A stretch of DNA of 64,000 bases from Granulicella pectinivorans (lineage in GTDB: Bacteria > Acidobacteriota > Terriglobia > Terriglobales > Acidobacteriaceae). Location of the stretch: NCBI RefSeq assembly GCF_900114625.1, contig NZ_FOZL01000001.1, positions 3,782,001 to 3,846,000 of the forward strand. Reading direction: 5' to 3'. This document shows, one piece after another, positions 1 through 8,479 of this stretch. The translations under genes and the position numbers were made by a program. The notes under the pieces were generated by a model that saw only the letters and a list, made by a program, of their open reading frames with translations, made no database searches and was not told where the DNA came from. The number at the start of each line of letters is the position of its first letter. Position 1 is the stretch's first letter.

Positions 1-419
1 ACGTCGGTGTCGGCGATGTCGAGGTTGATGCGCGCGATCGCGATGTCGAAGTTGTTCTCGAGCGCGAGGGTCACGGCATCTGAAAGGCTAAGGTACAGCT
101 TGCCATCCCGCAGAAGGTCACGCAGCCGGGGTGTGTTGCTCAGGCGCGGCAGAGGATAGTCCGTCGCCTTGTAGGCATCCAGCGGATGCCGCAGCGTCTG
201 GTGACGCGGCTCGGCATAGTTCACCGGCGTATCCAGCATGAAAAGGGGCTCGGTCTGTTTGGGTGCCGGAGCTGTCGGCAGATCCTGCTGACCGGCCGCC
301 ACCGACTGGCCCCCATTGCCTGTCTTCACCTTCTGCACCTGGGCGAATCCCGGTTGTGCCATTGAGCCCATCAGAACTACCGCTACACTCGCCGCCGCCT
401 GTAAATCCCGTAATCTCAC
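1..419 (-). CDS. TolC-family outer-membrane efflux protein, N-terminal part (runs off the window)
   Basis: Reading leftward from a GTG at 419 gives an open frame of about 139 codons to the window edge. It begins with a signal-peptide-like stretch (VRLRDL, then a hydrophobic AAASVAVVLMGS region ending near AQPGFAQ). A proline/glutamine-rich linker follows, then the motif LSLSDAVTLALENNFDIAIA at about residues 112-131, which is the typical start of the first TolC helical repeat. Such proteins form outer-membrane ducts for efflux or type I export. The GTG is supported by AGGAGAG seven bases upstream (427-433); an ATG at 438 opens a different, non-homologous frame. Divergent from truA. The C-terminus is not visible, so the transport system it serves cannot be named. 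Confidence 0.75.
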   Translation of the reverse strand, partial: MRLRDLQAAASVAVVLMGSMAQPGFAQVQKVKTGNGGQSVAAGQQDLPTAPAPKQTEPLFMLDTPVNYAEPRHQTLRHPLDAYKATDYPLPRLSNTPRLRDLLRDGKLYLSLSDAVTLALENNFDIAIARINLDIADTD

Positions 420-716
420 TTGCGCTCTCTCCTGCCATTCCACATCAAAATGCGACAGCACACGTCTGCCGCGACTTCGTGCCTCTGGATATATGTCTTT
501 CAGACGCCCAGGCACCCCGAAAGGACTCTCAATCTTTGCTGGAAGAATACTTCTGATCCACGGATACGTACTTCGATCGGGCTTCGTTCCGTGAAATCGC
601 AAATACCCCTGCCGACGAGCAACTGCCGGCCCATCCGAATCAACCTTTTCCGTGTCCCAGAAAGTATACCAACCCAAACGCGCTCCTCCGCAGGCGTGTT
701 ACCGTGCGAAGATTGC
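420..716. other. Intergenic region between divergent tolC-like gene and truA
   Basis: About 297 bases with no credible gene; open frames here are frame shadows without family resemblance. It must hold the ribosome binding site of the leftward gene (427-433) and promoters for both genes. A TATACC hexamer at about 666-671 could be a -10 element for truA, but no clear -35 is visible. Confidence 0.5.
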
Positions 717-1505
717 ATGCCGCACTGGAGAGCCATTCTCGCGTACGACGGAACCCCCTACCACGGCTGGCAGGTACAGCCGGGCCTCATCACGGTCCAG
801 GGAACGCTGGCCGAGGCTCTGCTTGCGCTGACCGGGGAGACCGTACTGCCGCAGGGCTCGGGGCGCACCGACACCGGCGTCCACGCACTGGGGCAGGTGG
901 TCAGCTTTCCCCTGAACGCGAAGATTCCAGCCTCCAACCTGCTGTTCGCGCTGAACCGTGTGCTGCCGCCATCGATCCGGGTGCTCTCGGTCGCCGAGGC
1001 TGCGCCCGGCTTCCACGCTCGCCACAGCGCCGTAAGGAAGACCTACGAGTACCGCATCCTGCCGCGGATCACCGCGCTGGAGACGATATGCCCACCATTT
1101 CTCGCACCCTACGTCTGGGCCAGCCCACGCGCACTCTCACTCGACCTGCTGAACGAGGCGGCGGCGCACGTCGTCGGAACCCACGACTTCTCAAGCTTCG
1201 CCGCGGTGAACCCCGACCAGGCACACCGTAACGCATCCCCCGTGCTCCCGAAGGAGAACACACGCACCCTCTTCGCCTCGTATTGGGTCCAGGACCCCGG
1301 CCCTGAGGGGCTGCTTCGCTACCGGGTCACCGGATCGGGCTTCCTCCACCACATGGTGCGGAACCTGGTGGGTACGTTCGTCGAAGCGGGCTCGGAGCGC
1401 CTGCCTGCATCGCAGATCCCGGCGATCCTCGCCGCACGCGACCGCAGCGCTGCAGGACCGACCGCACCGGCCCGCGGACTCTTCCTCCATGAGGTCGAGT
1501 ATTGA
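717..1505 (+). CDS. truA: tRNA pseudouridine(38-40) synthase TruA
   Basis: 262-residue protein that isomerises uridines 38-40 of the tRNA anticodon stem. The catalytic aspartate is Asp52 in the motif GRTDTGVHALGQ, and the start MPHWRAILAYDGTPYHGWQVQ matches the usual TruA N-terminus. C-terminal GSGFLHHMVRNLVGTF (the RNA-binding loop region) is intact. The frame is open far upstream to 420, but that extension has no family counterpart and would give an unusually long protein, so the ATG at 717 is preferred. The stop overlaps the next gene by one base (TGATG), implying translational coupling with the M20 peptidase. Confidence 0.95.
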   Translation: MPHWRAILAYDGTPYHGWQVQPGLITVQGTLAEALLALTGETVLPQGSGRTDTGVHALGQVVSFPLNAKIPASNLLFALNRVLPPSIRVLSVAEAAPGFHARHSAVRKTYEYRILPRITALETICPPFLAPYVWASPRALSLDLLNEAAAHVVGTHDFSSFAAVNPDQAHRNASPVLPKENTRTLFASYWVQDPGPEGLLRYRVTGSGFLHHMVRNLVGTFVEAGSERLPASQIPAILAARDRSAAGPTAPARGLFLHEVEY

Positions 1506-2677
1506 TGGCCACCGCAGCACACTACCAGTTCCGCATCACGCGGCTCGTCTCGACGCTTCCGGTGCATCGCGCGTTCCACTGGCTGCACCTGCATCAGCCG
1601 CAGATGAGGATGTGGCTACTCGAGCTGCTGGCTATTCCGGCGCCGCCGTTTGGAGAGGCCGCCCGGGCCCAGTGGTTCGTGGAGCGCTTTACCGCGATTG
1701 GGCTGACGAACGTCCATCTCGACGACGCGGGGAATGCGCTGGGGGAGCTGGGCCCCGGCGATGGACCGGTGACGCTGCTTTCAGCGCACCTCGACACCGT
1801 CTTCCCCGCCGGAACCTTGACCGTGCCGACCGAGGAGGGATCCGTCATCCGCGGCCCCGGCGCCTGCGACAACGGCCCCGGGCTGACCGCGCTGCTGGGC
1901 ATCGCCGCCGCCCTGCGTTACGCGAACATTACGCCGCCGACGACGATTCTCTTCGCGGCGAACGTGGGTGAGGAGGGCGAAGGCAATCTGCGGGGGATGC
2001 GCCACCTCTTCTCGACCGGTCCGTATACCGGACGGATTCGCACGGCCATCGCCCTTGAAGGTTCGGGCACCGGAGCGGTCGTGACCTCGGGGCTCGGGAG
2101 CCTGCGTTTCCGCCTCACGGCCAGCGGTCCCGGCGGCCATAGCTGGACCGACGCCGGGACGCCGAACCCGATTCTGCACCTGGCGCGTGCTTTGACAGCG
2201 CTCTCCTCCGTCCCTCTACCGGATGCGCCGCGCACCACGCTGAACGTCGGTCGCATCGAGGGAGGCACCAGCATCAACTCCATCCCGGAGTCGGCCTCGG
2301 CCCTGCTGGACCTTCGCTCCACCGATCCCACGCAGCTCCGCACCACCGAGACGCATCTTCGCGCCGTGCTTGCGCCGCATCCCGTCGTGGTGGAGCTGAT
2401 CGGCGACCGCCCCGCCGCGACCCTGCCGAATGACGTCCCGCTCCTTCAGGTGCTGCGCGCGGTGGACCGTCATCTCGGCCTGCGCACCGAACCCCGGATC
2501 GGATCGACGGACGCAAATATCCCGCTTTCCCTCGGGATTCCGGCCATTGCCATAGGCACCGGGGGCACAGGTGGCGGCATTCACACGCTGGCCGAGTGGT
2601 ACGACCCCACAGGACGCGAGCTGGCCCTGCGACGGGTGCTGCTCACCCTGCTCGATAGCCTTCCTGACTCCGAGTAG
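1505..2677 (+). CDS. M20-family zinc metallopeptidase (carboxypeptidase/aminotripeptidase-like)
   Basis: 390-residue cytosolic peptidase of the M20 (ArgE/DapE/CPG2/PepT) group. Metal and catalytic residues are visible: H95-x-D97 in SAHLDTVFP, the bridging Asp122 in GACDNGPG, and the base/ligand pair E156-E157 in NVGEEGEGN. A C-terminal His lies in GGIHTLAEWYD. The lid/dimerisation domain lies roughly between residues 195 and 300. There is no signal peptide. The ATG overlaps the truA stop (TGATG). Substrate cannot be read from sequence; removal of a residue from short peptides is the usual role of such stand-alone members. Confidence 0.9.
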   Translation: MATAAHYQFRITRLVSTLPVHRAFHWLHLHQPQMRMWLLELLAIPAPPFGEAARAQWFVERFTAIGLTNVHLDDAGNALGELGPGDGPVTLLSAHLDTVFPAGTLTVPTEEGSVIRGPGACDNGPGLTALLGIAAALRYANITPPTTILFAANVGEEGEGNLRGMRHLFSTGPYTGRIRTAIALEGSGTGAVVTSGLGSLRFRLTASGPGGHSWTDAGTPNPILHLARALTALSSVPLPDAPRTTLNVGRIEGGTSINSIPESASALLDLRSTDPTQLRTTETHLRAVLAPHPVVVELIGDRPAATLPNDVPLLQVLRAVDRHLGLRTEPRIGSTDANIPLSLGIPAIAIGTGGTGGGIHTLAEWYDPTGRELALRRVLLTLLDSLPDSE

Positions 2678-2798
2678 TCCTATCAAAATAAACTCCGTCA
2701 AGCTCATTGACATCCATGGGTGGAGGGGTATTTCTTTACAGCCGCTTGCACGACGTGTCTCGACGCGTCACAGACGATGAACCCAGCGGTGTACCACG

Positions 2799-3536
2799 AT
2801 GAAGCTTCCAAGGTTCCAGATCTTCCTCCCCGTAAGCGGTCTCTTTCTCCTGATCGCAGCCACACCCGGCCTCTCCGAAGACCACACCTCTCCCTCTCCG
2901 CCGAACCGGCAAATCACCGTCTCCGTCGCGGGTCTCCGCGTGCCCGAGAAGGCCTGGGAGCACTACGTCCGGGCCCGGGAAGCCACGGCCACCCGCAACG
3001 AGCAGCAGTTCGAACGCGAGACGGAAGCGGCGCTCGCCATCGAACCCAACTTCGCCGCGCTCTATGTCCTGAAGGCCACGCACAAGATCCACGAGGGCCA
3101 TCTGGAGGAAGGGATGGAGGACGCTCTGACTGCGCGGCAGATCGAGCCGGGCGTGACATGGTCGGGCATCGCACTGGCAAGCGCGTACAACGGCCTCCAC
3201 CGCTACCACGATGCCTTCCTCGTGCTGAGCATGACGCGCGCACCGGAGTCGACTACATGGCAGGCGGCCTACGAGATGGCGCGTGCCTCCATTGGCATCT
3301 CAAACGCCGAACAGGCTCTCTACTGGAGCGGACAGACGCTGAAGCTCGCGCCGCCCACCTGCCGCGAAGTCCACATCCTCCGCGGCAACGCGCTGCTGCT
3401 CGCGCAACACTTCCCCGACGCCGCCCGCGAACTCCGGTTGTACCTCGTGGCCGAGGGCCCCCAGAAGCCCCATCCCGACATCGAAAGGATCGTCCGCAGC
3501 CTGGAACACCAGACCCCCGACGTCGCATCCAACTAG
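2799..3536 (+). CDS. Secreted TPR-like protein
   Basis: 245-residue protein with a cleavable signal peptide (hydrophobic FLPVSGLFLLIAATPGLS, then SEDH). Helical repeats resembling tetratricopeptide repeats follow: AWEHYVRAREATATRNEQQF at about 50, a following repeat with AALAIEPNFAALYVLKA, and further repeats to about 215. The acidic/aromatic spacing A-x3-P-x-A fits TPRs but is degenerate. It probably acts as a periplasmic scaffold; no enzymatic motif was seen. It stands alone downstream of the M20 peptidase with a 121-base gap. Start chosen at the ATG directly before the signal sequence; no strong ribosome binding site is visible. Confidence 0.75.
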   Translation: MKLPRFQIFLPVSGLFLLIAATPGLSEDHTSPSPPNRQITVSVAGLRVPEKAWEHYVRAREATATRNEQQFERETEAALAIEPNFAALYVLKATHKIHEGHLEEGMEDALTARQIEPGVTWSGIALASAYNGLHRYHDAFLVLSMTRAPESTTWQAAYEMARASIGISNAEQALYWSGQTLKLAPPTCREVHILRGNALLLAQHFPDAARELRLYLVAEGPQKPHPDIERIVRSLEHQTPDVASN

Positions 3537-3650
3537 GCGCACACCGCGCATCCCGCCCGGTTCTCTATACTGGGAAAAGACCTCTCTTGCAAAAAGCTCC
3601 GCTCCGAACGGATGCATGACGAGAACGGTCCAGCGGGAGCACACATACCC

Positions 3651-4220
3651 ATGCCACTCACCATCGGAGTCCTGGCCCTCCAGGGCGCATTCGGAGCCCA
3701 TGCCAAGGTCGTCGCAGCCCTCGGCGCAACGCCGCGTCCCGTTCGCCTGCCGGAGCATCTCGACGGACTCGATGGGCTGATCATGCCCGGCGGCGAGTCC
3801 ACCACGATGTTGAAGAGCCTCGAACGTGGCAACTTCTACGACGCTCTGAACACGTTCGTCCACACGACGCCGACCTTCGGCACCTGCGCCGGGTGCATCC
3901 TGCTCGCGACGGACGTCTCCAGCCCCGCGCAGAAGTCCTTCGCGGCCCTCGACATCACCGTACAGCGCAACGCCTACGGGCGCCAGCTCGACTCCACCAT
4001 CCTGACCGAGCCCACCACGCTGCCCGGCGGCCCGCTCGAGATGGTCTTCATCCGCGCACCACGCATCGACCGCACCGGCCCTGCGGTGGAAGTGCTCGCC
4101 AGCCGCGATGAACATCCGGTTCTGGTGCGGCAGGGACACATTCTCGCTGCCACCTTCCACCCGGAACTGGGGCACGATACGCGCGTCCACCAACTCTTTC
4201 TGGATATGATCAAAGCGTAG
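3651..4220 (+). CDS. pdxT: Pyridoxal 5'-phosphate synthase glutaminase subunit PdxT
   Basis: 189-residue class I glutamine amidotransferase that hydrolyses glutamine and hands ammonia to PdxS for vitamin B6 synthesis. The triad is visible: Cys79 in FGTCAGC, His170 and Glu172 in FHPEL. The GGES motif is at 48-51. The frame continues 13 codons upstream, but MPLTIGVLALQGAF is the family N-terminus. The partner pdxS is not in this window, which is unusual since the two are often adjacent. A TATACT hexamer at 3566-3571 is a plausible -10. Convergent with the aldo/keto reductase across a strong hairpin. Confidence 0.93.
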   Translation: MPLTIGVLALQGAFGAHAKVVAALGATPRPVRLPEHLDGLDGLIMPGGESTTMLKSLERGNFYDALNTFVHTTPTFGTCAGCILLATDVSSPAQKSFAALDITVQRNAYGRQLDSTILTEPTTLPGGPLEMVFIRAPRIDRTGPAVEVLASRDEHPVLVRQGHILAATFHPELGHDTRVHQLFLDMIKA

Positions 4221-4226
4221 TCCACC

Positions 4227-4251
4227 GGCCGGGGAATATTCTTCCCCGGCC
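4227..4251. terminator. Hairpin between convergent genes
   Basis: GGCCGGGGAA (4227-4236), loop TATTC, TTCCCCGGCC (4242-4251): a perfect 10-bp stem between the stops of pdxT and the aldo/keto reductase. There is no T-tract, so a bidirectional terminator is inferred from position. Confidence 0.6.
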
Positions 4252-4271
4252 AGAGGGCGACGTATGGGCGG

Positions 4272-5270
4272 CTACCGGTCGATCGTCTTCATGGAGGCCT
4301 CTGCGTAGCGGTCGCCCACGATCTCCTCCTGCGGGATAGCCGCTTCGAGCTCCAGCACCTGCTCCGGCGTCAGATGGATGTCCGCCGCTGCGACGTTCTC
4401 TTCGAGGTACTTCCGGCGCTTCGTACCCGGGATGGGGACCAGGTCTTCTCCCTTGGCCAGCACCCAGGCGAGCGCAAGCTGCCCGGGCTTCACTCCCATC
4501 CGGTCGGCGATAGCGCGCACACGACCGACCAGCACCTGGTTCTTGTCGAAGTTCTCGCCGGCAAAGCGCGGATAGCGCTCCGCACGGAAGTCTCCGGATC
4601 CAAGCTCCGCCTTGGACTGGATCGCACCCGTCAGAAACCCACGCCCCAAAGGGCTATACGGCACAAAGCCGATGCCAAGCTCGCGCACCGTGGGGAGAAT
4701 CTCCTCCTCCACATGACGCTCCCAGAGCGAGTACTCCGTCTGCAATGCCGTGATCGGATGGACCGCGTGCGCGCGGCGAATCGTCGCGGGCGAGGCCTCC
4801 GAGAGACCAAGATACTTCACCTTCCCCACCGCCACCAGCTCCGCCATGGCGCCAACCGTCTCTTCGATCGGCACGTTGGGATCGACACGATGCTGGTAGT
4901 ACAGGTCGATATGATCGACGCCAAGCCGCTTCAGGGAAGCGTCACAGGCCTGATGCACGTACTCGGGACGGCCGCTCACCATCCAGAAGGACGGGTCTTC
5001 CTTCTTGCGGACATTGGCGAACTTCGTCGCGAGGAAGACCTCATCGCGACGCGCACCAAGCGTCTTGCCGATCAGCAGTTCGTTATCGCCGATCCCGTAG
5101 GTGTCGGCGGTATCGAGAAACGTGACCCCCAGATCGAGCGCACGAACCAGCGTCGCGGCCGATTCGACATCGTCCGTCACCCCGTAAAACTCACTCATCC
5201 CCATGCAACCGAGACCCATGCGCGAGACCACCGCGCCCTGCGAACCAAGCTTGACCGTCTTCAGACTCAT
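4272..5270 (-). CDS. Aldo/keto reductase
   Basis: 332-residue NAD(P)H-dependent oxidoreductase of the aldo/keto reductase superfamily, (beta/alpha)8 barrel, cytosolic. The catalytic tetrad is visible: Asp53 and Tyr58 in FLDTADTYG, Lys83 in ATKF, and His127 in DLYYQHRVD. The N-terminus GLGCMGMSEFYG and C-terminal cofactor region VPIPGTKRRKYLEEN fit the YajO/AKR13-like groups. The physiological substrate is unknown. It stands alone, divergent from the HEAT-repeat gene. Confidence 0.92.
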   Translation of the reverse strand: MSLKTVKLGSQGAVVSRMGLGCMGMSEFYGVTDDVESAATLVRALDLGVTFLDTADTYGIGDNELLIGKTLGARRDEVFLATKFANVRKKEDPSFWMVSGRPEYVHQACDASLKRLGVDHIDLYYQHRVDPNVPIEETVGAMAELVAVGKVKYLGLSEASPATIRRAHAVHPITALQTEYSLWERHVEEEILPTVRELGIGFVPYSPLGRGFLTGAIQSKAELGSGDFRAERYPRFAGENFDKNQVLVGRVRAIADRMGVKPGQLALAWVLAKGEDLVPIPGTKRRKYLEENVAAADIHLTPEQVLELEAAIPQEEIVGDRYAEASMKTIDR

Positions 5271-5321
5271 GCCCGATAAGATGCGATTTCCGGTCGGGAG
5301 ATTCCCGATCTCGCCGGGAAA

Positions 5322-5340
5322 CGTCTACCCTGAGTAGACG
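5322..5340 (+). promoter_or_regulatory. Inverted repeat abutting a start codon
   Basis: CGTCTAC (5322-5328), CCTGA, GTAGACG (5334-5340): a perfect 7-bp stem whose last base touches the ATG at 5341. It contains TACCCT (5326-5331), a possible -10. No Shine-Dalgarno sequence is present. Confidence 0.45.
5326..5331 (+). promoter_or_regulatory. Candidate -10 hexamer TACCCT, leaderless-type position
   Basis: Lies 9 bases before the ATG at 5341, so a start site about 7 bases downstream would leave almost no leader. No ribosome binding site is visible. Inference only. Confidence 0.35.
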
Positions 5341-6240
5341 ATGCTTTTTGCCCTCACCATTCTTCTGCTTCAGGCCGCGACTCCCCTCCAGGCCCTCACT
5401 TCCGCAGAACAGGCTCACAACGCCGCTGCCACGCAATCCTCCCTGATCCGCCTGGCCGACACCCTGCCCAGCGCCACACCCGAGATGACCCGCGCGGCCC
5501 TGCCGCCGATCCTGAAGGCCATTGCCGACCCGGACCCTCAGACCCGGACGCTTGCGATGCTGGCGGTCATCTCCATCCCCGAAGCCAACCACGCCACGCT
5601 GAACCCCGAAGCCGCCACGATCGCCGCGCACCTTACCGACCCCGAGCCCTCGGTCCGTTCGCTGACCGTGCTGGCCCTGGGAGCTTTCACGCCGCATCCT
5701 CCCGCACCGGTGATTCCGGCTTTGCTCAAAGCGTTTGACCAGCCAGATCCCGCGCTCGGCTCCGCGATCGTCCCGGCACTCCTCTCGCTCGACGTGGACA
5801 CGCACCCTGAGAGCGTCGACGCGATCCTCGCGTTCCTGCACCGCACCAATCTCCCGGCAAACTCGTTGCCTAAACTGATCGCGACCATCGCACACGCGAA
5901 GAAACACAGTGCCCGGCTGGACACCGGCCTGCTCGCGTTCCTGCCTGCACCGAATCCACAACCGGTGCGTTCGGCCCTCATTGCTGCCCTGCCATCACTA
6001 CGCCTGAATCCAGCGCAGCTCAACGCCACGCGCGCCCAGCTCACGCACCTGACGGAGGACGCCACCGAAGATGCCTCGTTGAAGTCCACCGCCGCAGGCA
6101 TCCTTCCCTGCTGGCACATGCCGCGCATGACCGATCCGTGCCCCGCGCTTCCCATCCGCTATCGCATGGTGTCGCCGCCGGAGCCGATGGCCAAGCCGCG
6201 CTACCAGTCACCGCCACTCCGCAAAGACCCCACATCCTAG
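5341..6240 (+). CDS. Exported HEAT-like repeat protein
   Basis: 299-residue protein with a short signal-like N-terminus (MLFALTILLLQAATPLQA). Helical pairs of HEAT type follow: LPPILKAIADPDPQTRTLAMLAVISI near 54-80, IAAHLTDPEPSVRSLTVLALGAF near 97-120, and VIPALLKAFDQPDPALGSAIVPALLSL near 125-152. Such proteins are protein-binding scaffolds, here probably periplasmic. The last 45 residues are proline-rich, and the final codons lie in a half-copy of the dispersed repeat described at 11560. The gene abuts coxB by 16 bases; function in oxidase assembly is possible but only by proximity. Confidence 0.65.
   Translation: MLFALTILLLQAATPLQALTSAEQAHNAAATQSSLIRLADTLPSATPEMTRAALPPILKAIADPDPQTRTLAMLAVISIPEANHATLNPEAATIAAHLTDPEPSVRSLTVLALGAFTPHPPAPVIPALLKAFDQPDPALGSAIVPALLSLDVDTHPESVDAILAFLHRTNLPANSLPKLIATIAHAKKHSARLDTGLLAFLPAPNPQPVRSALIAALPSLRLNPAQLNATRAQLTHLTEDATEDASLKSTAAGILPCWHMPRMTDPCPALPIRYRMVSPPEPMAKPRYQSPPLRKDPTS
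6219..6238. repeat. Half-copy of the CCCACATC palindromic repeat
   Basis: CCGCAAAGACCCCACATCCT at the 3' end of the HEAT gene resembles the left flank of the full copy at 11550-11573 (CCGCAAAGCC... then CCCCACATCCC). The right arm is missing. It encodes the last residues of the HEAT protein. Confidence 0.4.
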
Positions 6241-6244
6241 GCAG

Positions 6245-6250
6245 TATCCT
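6245..6250 (+). promoter_or_regulatory. Candidate -10 hexamer TATCCT
   Basis: Six bases separate this hexamer from the GTG start of coxB, and no ribosome binding site is present. This fits leaderless transcription or a misplaced start. Confidence 0.35.
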
Positions 6251-6256
6251 TGAATT

Positions 6257-6985
6257 GTGCCGACCCTGCATATCTTCGCTGCACTTTGGCCCTTGCCCGG
6301 GGACGCATCGGCCCACGGCCCCACACTCGACCAGCATCTCCTGCTGAATCTCTGGATCGCCCTCGGCCTTCTCACGCTGGTCCACGTCATCCTGCTCACC
6401 GGCCTTACGCTGCGCCGTGCAGCTCCGGCGAAGAACTGGGTCGTCGAGTACCTGCCGCTCACGCTGCTGGCCCTGGTCTTCGCCGGGTTGACCCTCAAGG
6501 CCGAGCGTCTGTGGGCCGCGACCCGCTATACGGGAGCTTCGCTGACCGCACTGCAGGTTGAGGTGACGGGAATGCAGTTCGCCTGGTATGTCCGCTATCC
6601 GGGGATGGATGCCACCTTTGGCCGCACCATGCCGAAGTTCGTTGAACCGGGCGCTGGAAATCCCCTCGGCATCGACCCCTCCGACGAACACGGAACCGAC
6701 GATATCGTCAGCAGCGAACTTGTGCTTCCGCTGGACCGCGAGGTGGACATCAAGCTTGAAGCCCTGGACGTCATGCACGGCTTCGCCATCCCGGAGATGC
6801 GGCTGAAGCAGAACGCGATCCCCGGACAGACGACGCATCTGCACTTCACGCCGACAAAAACCGGCACCTATGCCATCCTCTGCACACAACTCTGCGGTCT
6901 TGGCCACTATCGCATGCAAGCGAACCTCCGGGTCGTTACCCCGGAGGCCTTCGCGGCATGGCTGGCTGTGAAGGCAGGCCGTTAG
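6257..6985 (+). CDS. coxB: Cytochrome c oxidase subunit II
   Basis: 242-residue CuA-bearing subunit that accepts electrons from cytochrome c. Two membrane helices (about 25-50 and 61-80) are followed by the periplasmic cupredoxin domain. CuA ligands are visible: His174 in DVMHGF, then Cys209, Cys213, His217 and Met220 in CTQLCGLGHYRM. The residue between the cysteines that is Glu in canonical subunit II is Gln211 here. There is no fused cytochrome c domain. GTG start chosen for length. It is separated from coxA by two unrelated genes and overlaps the convergent pseudokinase gene by four bases. Confidence 0.93.
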   Translation: MPTLHIFAALWPLPGDASAHGPTLDQHLLLNLWIALGLLTLVHVILLTGLTLRRAAPAKNWVVEYLPLTLLALVFAGLTLKAERLWAATRYTGASLTALQVEVTGMQFAWYVRYPGMDATFGRTMPKFVEPGAGNPLGIDPSDEHGTDDIVSSELVLPLDREVDIKLEALDVMHGFAIPEMRLKQNAIPGQTTHLHFTPTKTGTYAILCTQLCGLGHYRMQANLRVVTPEAFAAWLAVKAGR

Positions 6986-8262
6986 GCGCCCGAAAAGTTC
7001 CGGACGAACGTATCGCGAGGCATACCGGCCCGGACGGCCTTGCTCCGCACCGCCGTCGCTCCGGTCCGCGTCATCGGCCCACCGATTGCCACCAGGAACG
7101 GCCCATGGCCGCCCGGCGAGACAACCGCAGGCTGCAACGCCGGATGCTGCTTCATGATCGCCGAGACCTTCTTCCAGGCCTGGTCCTCGTGGTTATAGGT
7201 ATAGGCGATCACGTACCAGCCGGCCGACATATGGCCTGCAATGGAGGCGCGTTCCTCCGCGCCTGGAGCGGGAGCAGCCGGTGTCGCCGCCGCGACTGTG
7301 GGCGTCGCGACCGGGGTCGCGGCATTCGCCGACTGCACCGGCTTCGCCCGGAACAGATGAACGCAAAGCATGATCAGTAACACGGCCGCACACGCGGCCA
7401 CCCCATAAAGGCGGCGATCGAAGCCAAAGGGAGTAATCTCCGTCTGCACCCGCCGGGTGACCAGGACATCCTCCAACGCGAGGGGCTCGGGCGTCGCCGG
7501 ATCGACCGTGACCACGGGCAAGGTGTATTGCAGCGGCTCAGCAGCCTGCGGCCTTTCAGGAAGCACAAACGGCTTGACCGTGGGAGGCGACAGAGCGTCC
7601 GCGATCTCGGCCAGTCCCCAGGTTCCGTTAATACCATTCGCCACCGCACGGCGAAACGGGGCCGCCAGCTTGGTCTCCGGTGTAAACGACCGTTCCAGCG
7701 TCAGAGCACGCAGCATCAGCAGAGAAAGATCCTGCACATCCTTCCGGACTCGTTCCTCGCGCTCCGCGTCCGTGTCGCTGGTGTACTCGCGGATGCAGTC
7801 GGTACGCAGCTTCACCATCTCGCCCACGGCAACAACGTTCTCCGCGACAAGGTGGCCGTGCGTAAGGCCCGCCTCATGCAGCGCACGCAGGGCTGCCGTC
7901 ACGCTGATGGCGATCTGCAGGGTCTCCTCGTGGGTCGCGGCGCGTTCCTTCAACAAGTCCGCAAGCGCACCGTCGATGGCCTCCATCACGACATACGTCA
8001 GGGGCGAGCCCTCAAGCTCCGTCTTGCCGAACTGACGCAGCGGAAGCAGGTTCTCCTGTTCGACGGCGGCGATTTTGCTCCAGCACGCAAGCATCTGTTC
8101 TTCGTCGTTCAGAGACTCCGTCACCGCAATCGCCGATGGGGTTTCCGTCCCTTCCGCCACGGCGAACAGGGCACTCCGTCCCTGCGGCCCGAGCAACGAA
8201 CCCAGCTTGTACTTCCCGTCGATGGTCATTCCTTCGTAGTCGTTCCAAAGCAGCATGTGCAT
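6982..8262 (-). CDS. Pseudokinase with one membrane helix and a C-terminal SPOR-like domain
   Basis: 426 residues from the ATG at 8262. Residues about 13-225 follow a Ser/Thr kinase fold (glycine-loop-like YKLGSLLGPQGRSALFAV, then YVVMEAIDGALADLL). The catalytic machinery is missing: the VAIK lysine region reads SAIAVTE, HRD reads HGH (135-137), and no DFG is seen near 150-156. A membrane helix lies at about 286-305, then an Ala/Pro/Thr linker. Residues about 347-423 (GWYVIAYTYNHEDQAWKKV...) look like a SPOR peptidoglycan-binding domain. A cytosolic pseudokinase wired to the cell wall is inferred. The frame extends upstream to a TTG at 8337; the start is uncertain. Confidence 0.7.
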   Translation of the reverse strand: MHMLLWNDYEGMTIDGKYKLGSLLGPQGRSALFAVAEGTETPSAIAVTESLNDEEQMLACWSKIAAVEQENLLPLRQFGKTELEGSPLTYVVMEAIDGALADLLKERAATHEETLQIAISVTAALRALHEAGLTHGHLVAENVVAVGEMVKLRTDCIREYTSDTDAEREERVRKDVQDLSLLMLRALTLERSFTPETKLAAPFRRAVANGINGTWGLAEIADALSPPTVKPFVLPERPQAAEPLQYTLPVVTVDPATPEPLALEDVLVTRRVQTEITPFGFDRRLYGVAACAAVLLIMLCVHLFRAKPVQSANAATPVATPTVAAATPAAPAPGAEERASIAGHMSAGWYVIAYTYNHEDQAWKKVSAIMKQHPALQPAVVSPGGHGPFLVAIGGPMTRTGATAVRSKAVRAGMPRDTFVRNFSGA

Positions 8263-8479
8263 CCAATCCGGTTCGCAGAACCTCGGGGAGATAGCGTTCT
8301 GTGACAGCACCGTTCGCATACGGCTCGCGAAGGTCAACTGCCCATATTTCTATTGGATGCCCTTTCGCTGTGGATACCAACCGGGGGTAACCGAATGGTC
8401 AATGGATAAAGAGAAATCGATGTTGATACTTCTTCCACCGCGCCACACCGAAACACGCCCACTCGATAAGCTAAGTTCC

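Noticed and set aside
420..716. Open frame extending TruA by about 99 codons upstream to 420
   Set aside because: The extension has no family similarity and would make TruA far longer than usual; the ATG at 717 starts exactly at the conserved N-terminus.
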